From IMG/VR virus record IMGVR_UViG_3300042691_040521, positions 1-28,638 of that record: DNA of 28,638 nucleotides. One strand, 5' to 3'. Below are positions 27,425 through 28,638 of this stretch, piece by piece. How positions within the stretch are numbered: position 1 is the stretch's first letter; each line of letters begins with the position of its first letter. Under the pieces are notes generated by a model. The model did not search any database, was not told the origin of the DNA, and worked only from the letters and a program-made list of their open reading frames with translations. Position numbers and translations under genes: made by a program. This DNA is from a virus.

Positions 27425-27940
27425 ATGTTTACGAAATTAAAAATTAGAGTCAAGTTTTTTTTGAACGACCTTAGGTTCTTAAAAATACTATTCAGTCCAT
27501 TTAGACCATTCGGTCTGAATTTTTATGCCGGAAGAATTGCCATAGGTACACCTTACTTCTATCCTCGGAGAGCTGTTAAGGATAAAGATAATCCAGGATG
27601 GCTTAAATTCGTTCCACGTAAAGTTGGATTTGATTTTGTGTCCCTAGGATGGAAGACTAAATGGTCTGATACGGATTTCAGATTCGAATGGGGACCTTTG
27701 TTGTCCTTTGTGTTCTTTGGATATCAGATAGTAGTAAGAACCAAAGTCAATGATCCCGATCAGTATTGGGAAGCATGGCTGTACTATGAATACGCCACAG
27801 ACAAGACTAAGTCCAGGAGAGAAAGAATAGCCCAGTGCAGGAAAGAATTCCCCCAGACGTGGACCACCCATCATGGTGACGACACTAAGGTAACAGTTGA
27901 TCACTACAATCTTATACTTAAACCCAAATATCTGAAATAA
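27425..27940 (+). CDS. Conserved phage hypothetical protein (171 aa)
   Basis: A basic, aromatic, beta-rich protein. The central stretch (AGRIAIGTPYFYPRRAV, VPRKVGFDFVSLGWKTKWSD, FRFEWGPLLSFVFFGYQIVV) resembles a conserved hypothetical family I associate with Bacteroidota phages. No catalytic motif. The segment SFVFFGYQIVV could be a membrane-touching strand or a buried one; there is no signal peptide. Its stop overlaps the next start at one base. Confidence 0.8.
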   Translation: MFTKLKIRVKFFLNDLRFLKILFSPFRPFGLNFYAGRIAIGTPYFYPRRAVKDKDNPGWLKFVPRKVGFDFVSLGWKTKWSDTDFRFEWGPLLSFVFFGYQIVVRTKVNDPDQYWEAWLYYEYATDKTKSRRERIAQCRKEFPQTWTTHHGDDTKVTVDHYNLILKPKYLK

Positions 27941-28587
27941 TGAAATACGTTGCGGTCACATATTTAGCCATAAATGAATACGGAACTCCACTCGTCACTG
28001 CAGGCACGTTCGATAATTTAAAGAAAGCATTAGACGAATACTATGGGATAGGGAGAGATAAAAGTGAGTGTATTGGATTTTTCCCATATATTACAAAATA
28101 TCCTGACGAGTATGAAGGGTATTATCAGTATAAATATGAATCTAAAGTTAGAGATTTTAAAACCGGAGAATTTATAACAGAGACTCAAACAGAGAAAATT
28201 AAAGTGTACTGTATTGTTTTTTACCCTTACACGTTGGTGGACGAAAACGGATACCCCCTAATAGAAGGCACGATGAATCTGTGTGAAGATATAATTGAGA
28301 AGGGAGAGTTTAACAAGGTGGTAAAGCTAGCCGAAGAGGAGTGGGAGGGGTGTGACGGATGTGATGATAATGATAAGTACTTTTGGATTAAAGGGTTCCA
28401 TGCAGGATATAACAGGGCAACTCCTATAGAAATATCTGACGAGGGAATAGACAATTCAGTAGTAAAGGAATATGAAAATGCTGGTGAGGAAAAGGTATTT
28501 CCAAATTTTACAAATAAAGATATTTGGATGAATGGGTTTTACGATGGTGCTAAATGGTATAGAGAACAACTAAAACAAAGACAATGA
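27940..28587 (+). CDS. Hypothetical protein (215 aa)
   Basis: An acidic soluble protein starting MKYVAVTYLAINEYGTPLVT. It has two similar-looking C-terminal segments, DKYFWIKGFHAGYNRA and DIWMNGFYDGAKWYRE, both of the type 'W(I/M).GF..G', which suggests an internal duplication of a short helical motif. No known family. The 5' end shares one base with the previous stop, and the 3' end overlaps the next start by 4 bases. Confidence 0.75.
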   Translation: MKYVAVTYLAINEYGTPLVTAGTFDNLKKALDEYYGIGRDKSECIGFFPYITKYPDEYEGYYQYKYESKVRDFKTGEFITETQTEKIKVYCIVFYPYTLVDENGYPLIEGTMNLCEDIIEKGEFNKVVKLAEEEWEGCDGCDDNDKYFWIKGFHAGYNRATPIEISDEGIDNSVVKEYENAGEEKVFPNFTNKDIWMNGFYDGAKWYREQLKQRQ

Positions 28588-28638
28588 GGATAAAAGTTGG
28601 AGATAGGTATAGAGATTATGTTAATACATCTTATGTTG
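28584..28638 (+). CDS. Start of a further gene, cut by the window edge
   Basis: ATG overlapping the previous stop (ATGA) opens a frame that runs to the end of the window (MRIKVGDRYRDYVNTSYV). The 4-base overlap supports a real gene; too little is visible to say more. Confidence 0.5.
   Translation, partial: MRIKVGDRYRDYVNTSYV

Noticed and set aside
1-28638. CRISPR arrays, insertion sequences, integrase or attachment sites
   Set aside because: No regularly spaced repeats, transposase or recombinase motifs, or tRNA-adjacent duplicated att-like sequences were seen.

Overview
The window reads as part of the genome of a large, AT-rich tailed bacteriophage (Caudoviricetes) that infects a Bacteroidota host. 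The phage assignment rests on tightly packed, often overlapping small genes, several cell-wall lytic enzymes, a homing endonuclease inside thymidylate synthase, tRNA-like elements, and many short proteins without recognisable function. The host assignment rests on generally A-rich leaders without a Shine-Dalgarno sequence, a protein carrying what looks like a type IX secretion sorting domain, an exported protein with the 'LPVKF...' module common in Bacteroidota secreted proteins, a lipoprotein with an acidic run after its lipid-bearing Cys, and a Bacteroidota-type thymidylate synthase. No terminase, portal, capsid or tail gene could be identified.

Layout. (1) 1-4650: SET-domain protein, small membrane proteins, a hotdog thioesterase, and a scrambled thymidylate synthase locus. 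The synthase is split by a GIY-YIG endonuclease, and synthase-derived fragments lie on both sides. (2) 4651-7597: family 2 glycosyltransferase, tiny membrane protein, LpxH-type phosphoesterase (a plausible lipid A or surface-glycan module), a signal-peptide/sorting-domain protein, and hypotheticals. (3) 7598-7969: a 372-base region without protein genes, holding tRNA-like and other structured RNA elements. (4) 7970-10492: conserved phage hypotheticals, a Cys-rich protein and a DUF3445/HODM-like haem-demethylase homologue. (5) 10547-12679: M15 peptidase, exported NlpC/P60 protein, membrane protein, exported protein and lipoprotein, all related to the cell envelope. (6) 12688-14712: methylglyoxal synthase, membrane protein, GT-B-like glycosyltransferase, small hypothetical. 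(7) 14709-15703 (minus strand): ParB-like protein, small protein, IscA-type Fe-S carrier. (8) 15775-26098: the probable late or virion-associated block, with an SGNH/tyrosine-phosphatase fusion, thioredoxin, a 519-residue membrane-active protein, GH19 endolysin (minus), glucosaminidase, a zincin-like protein, an acidic/basic two-part protein (minus), two large unknown proteins and a zinc-ribbon protein. (9) 26171-28638: calcineurin-like phosphoesterase and conserved hypotheticals.

The most interesting pattern is that at least five unrelated proteins in 14709-26098 begin with an aromatic-rich 11-15 residue leader ending in (L/I/V)-N-E. A sixth carries the same tripeptide at residue 112 and again near its C-terminus. 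This resembles the T4 capsid-targeting leader of internal proteins, which the prohead protease cuts after (L/I)-x-E. If that holds, the proteins, including the SGNH/phosphatase enzyme, would be packed in the head and possibly delivered into the host. A second notable feature is a 12-bp hairpin masking the strong ribosome-binding site of the GIY-YIG endonuclease, with a T4-late-like TATAAATA in its loop. That is the same arrangement known for T4 I-TevI. All functional calls come from reading the sequence; no database search was run.
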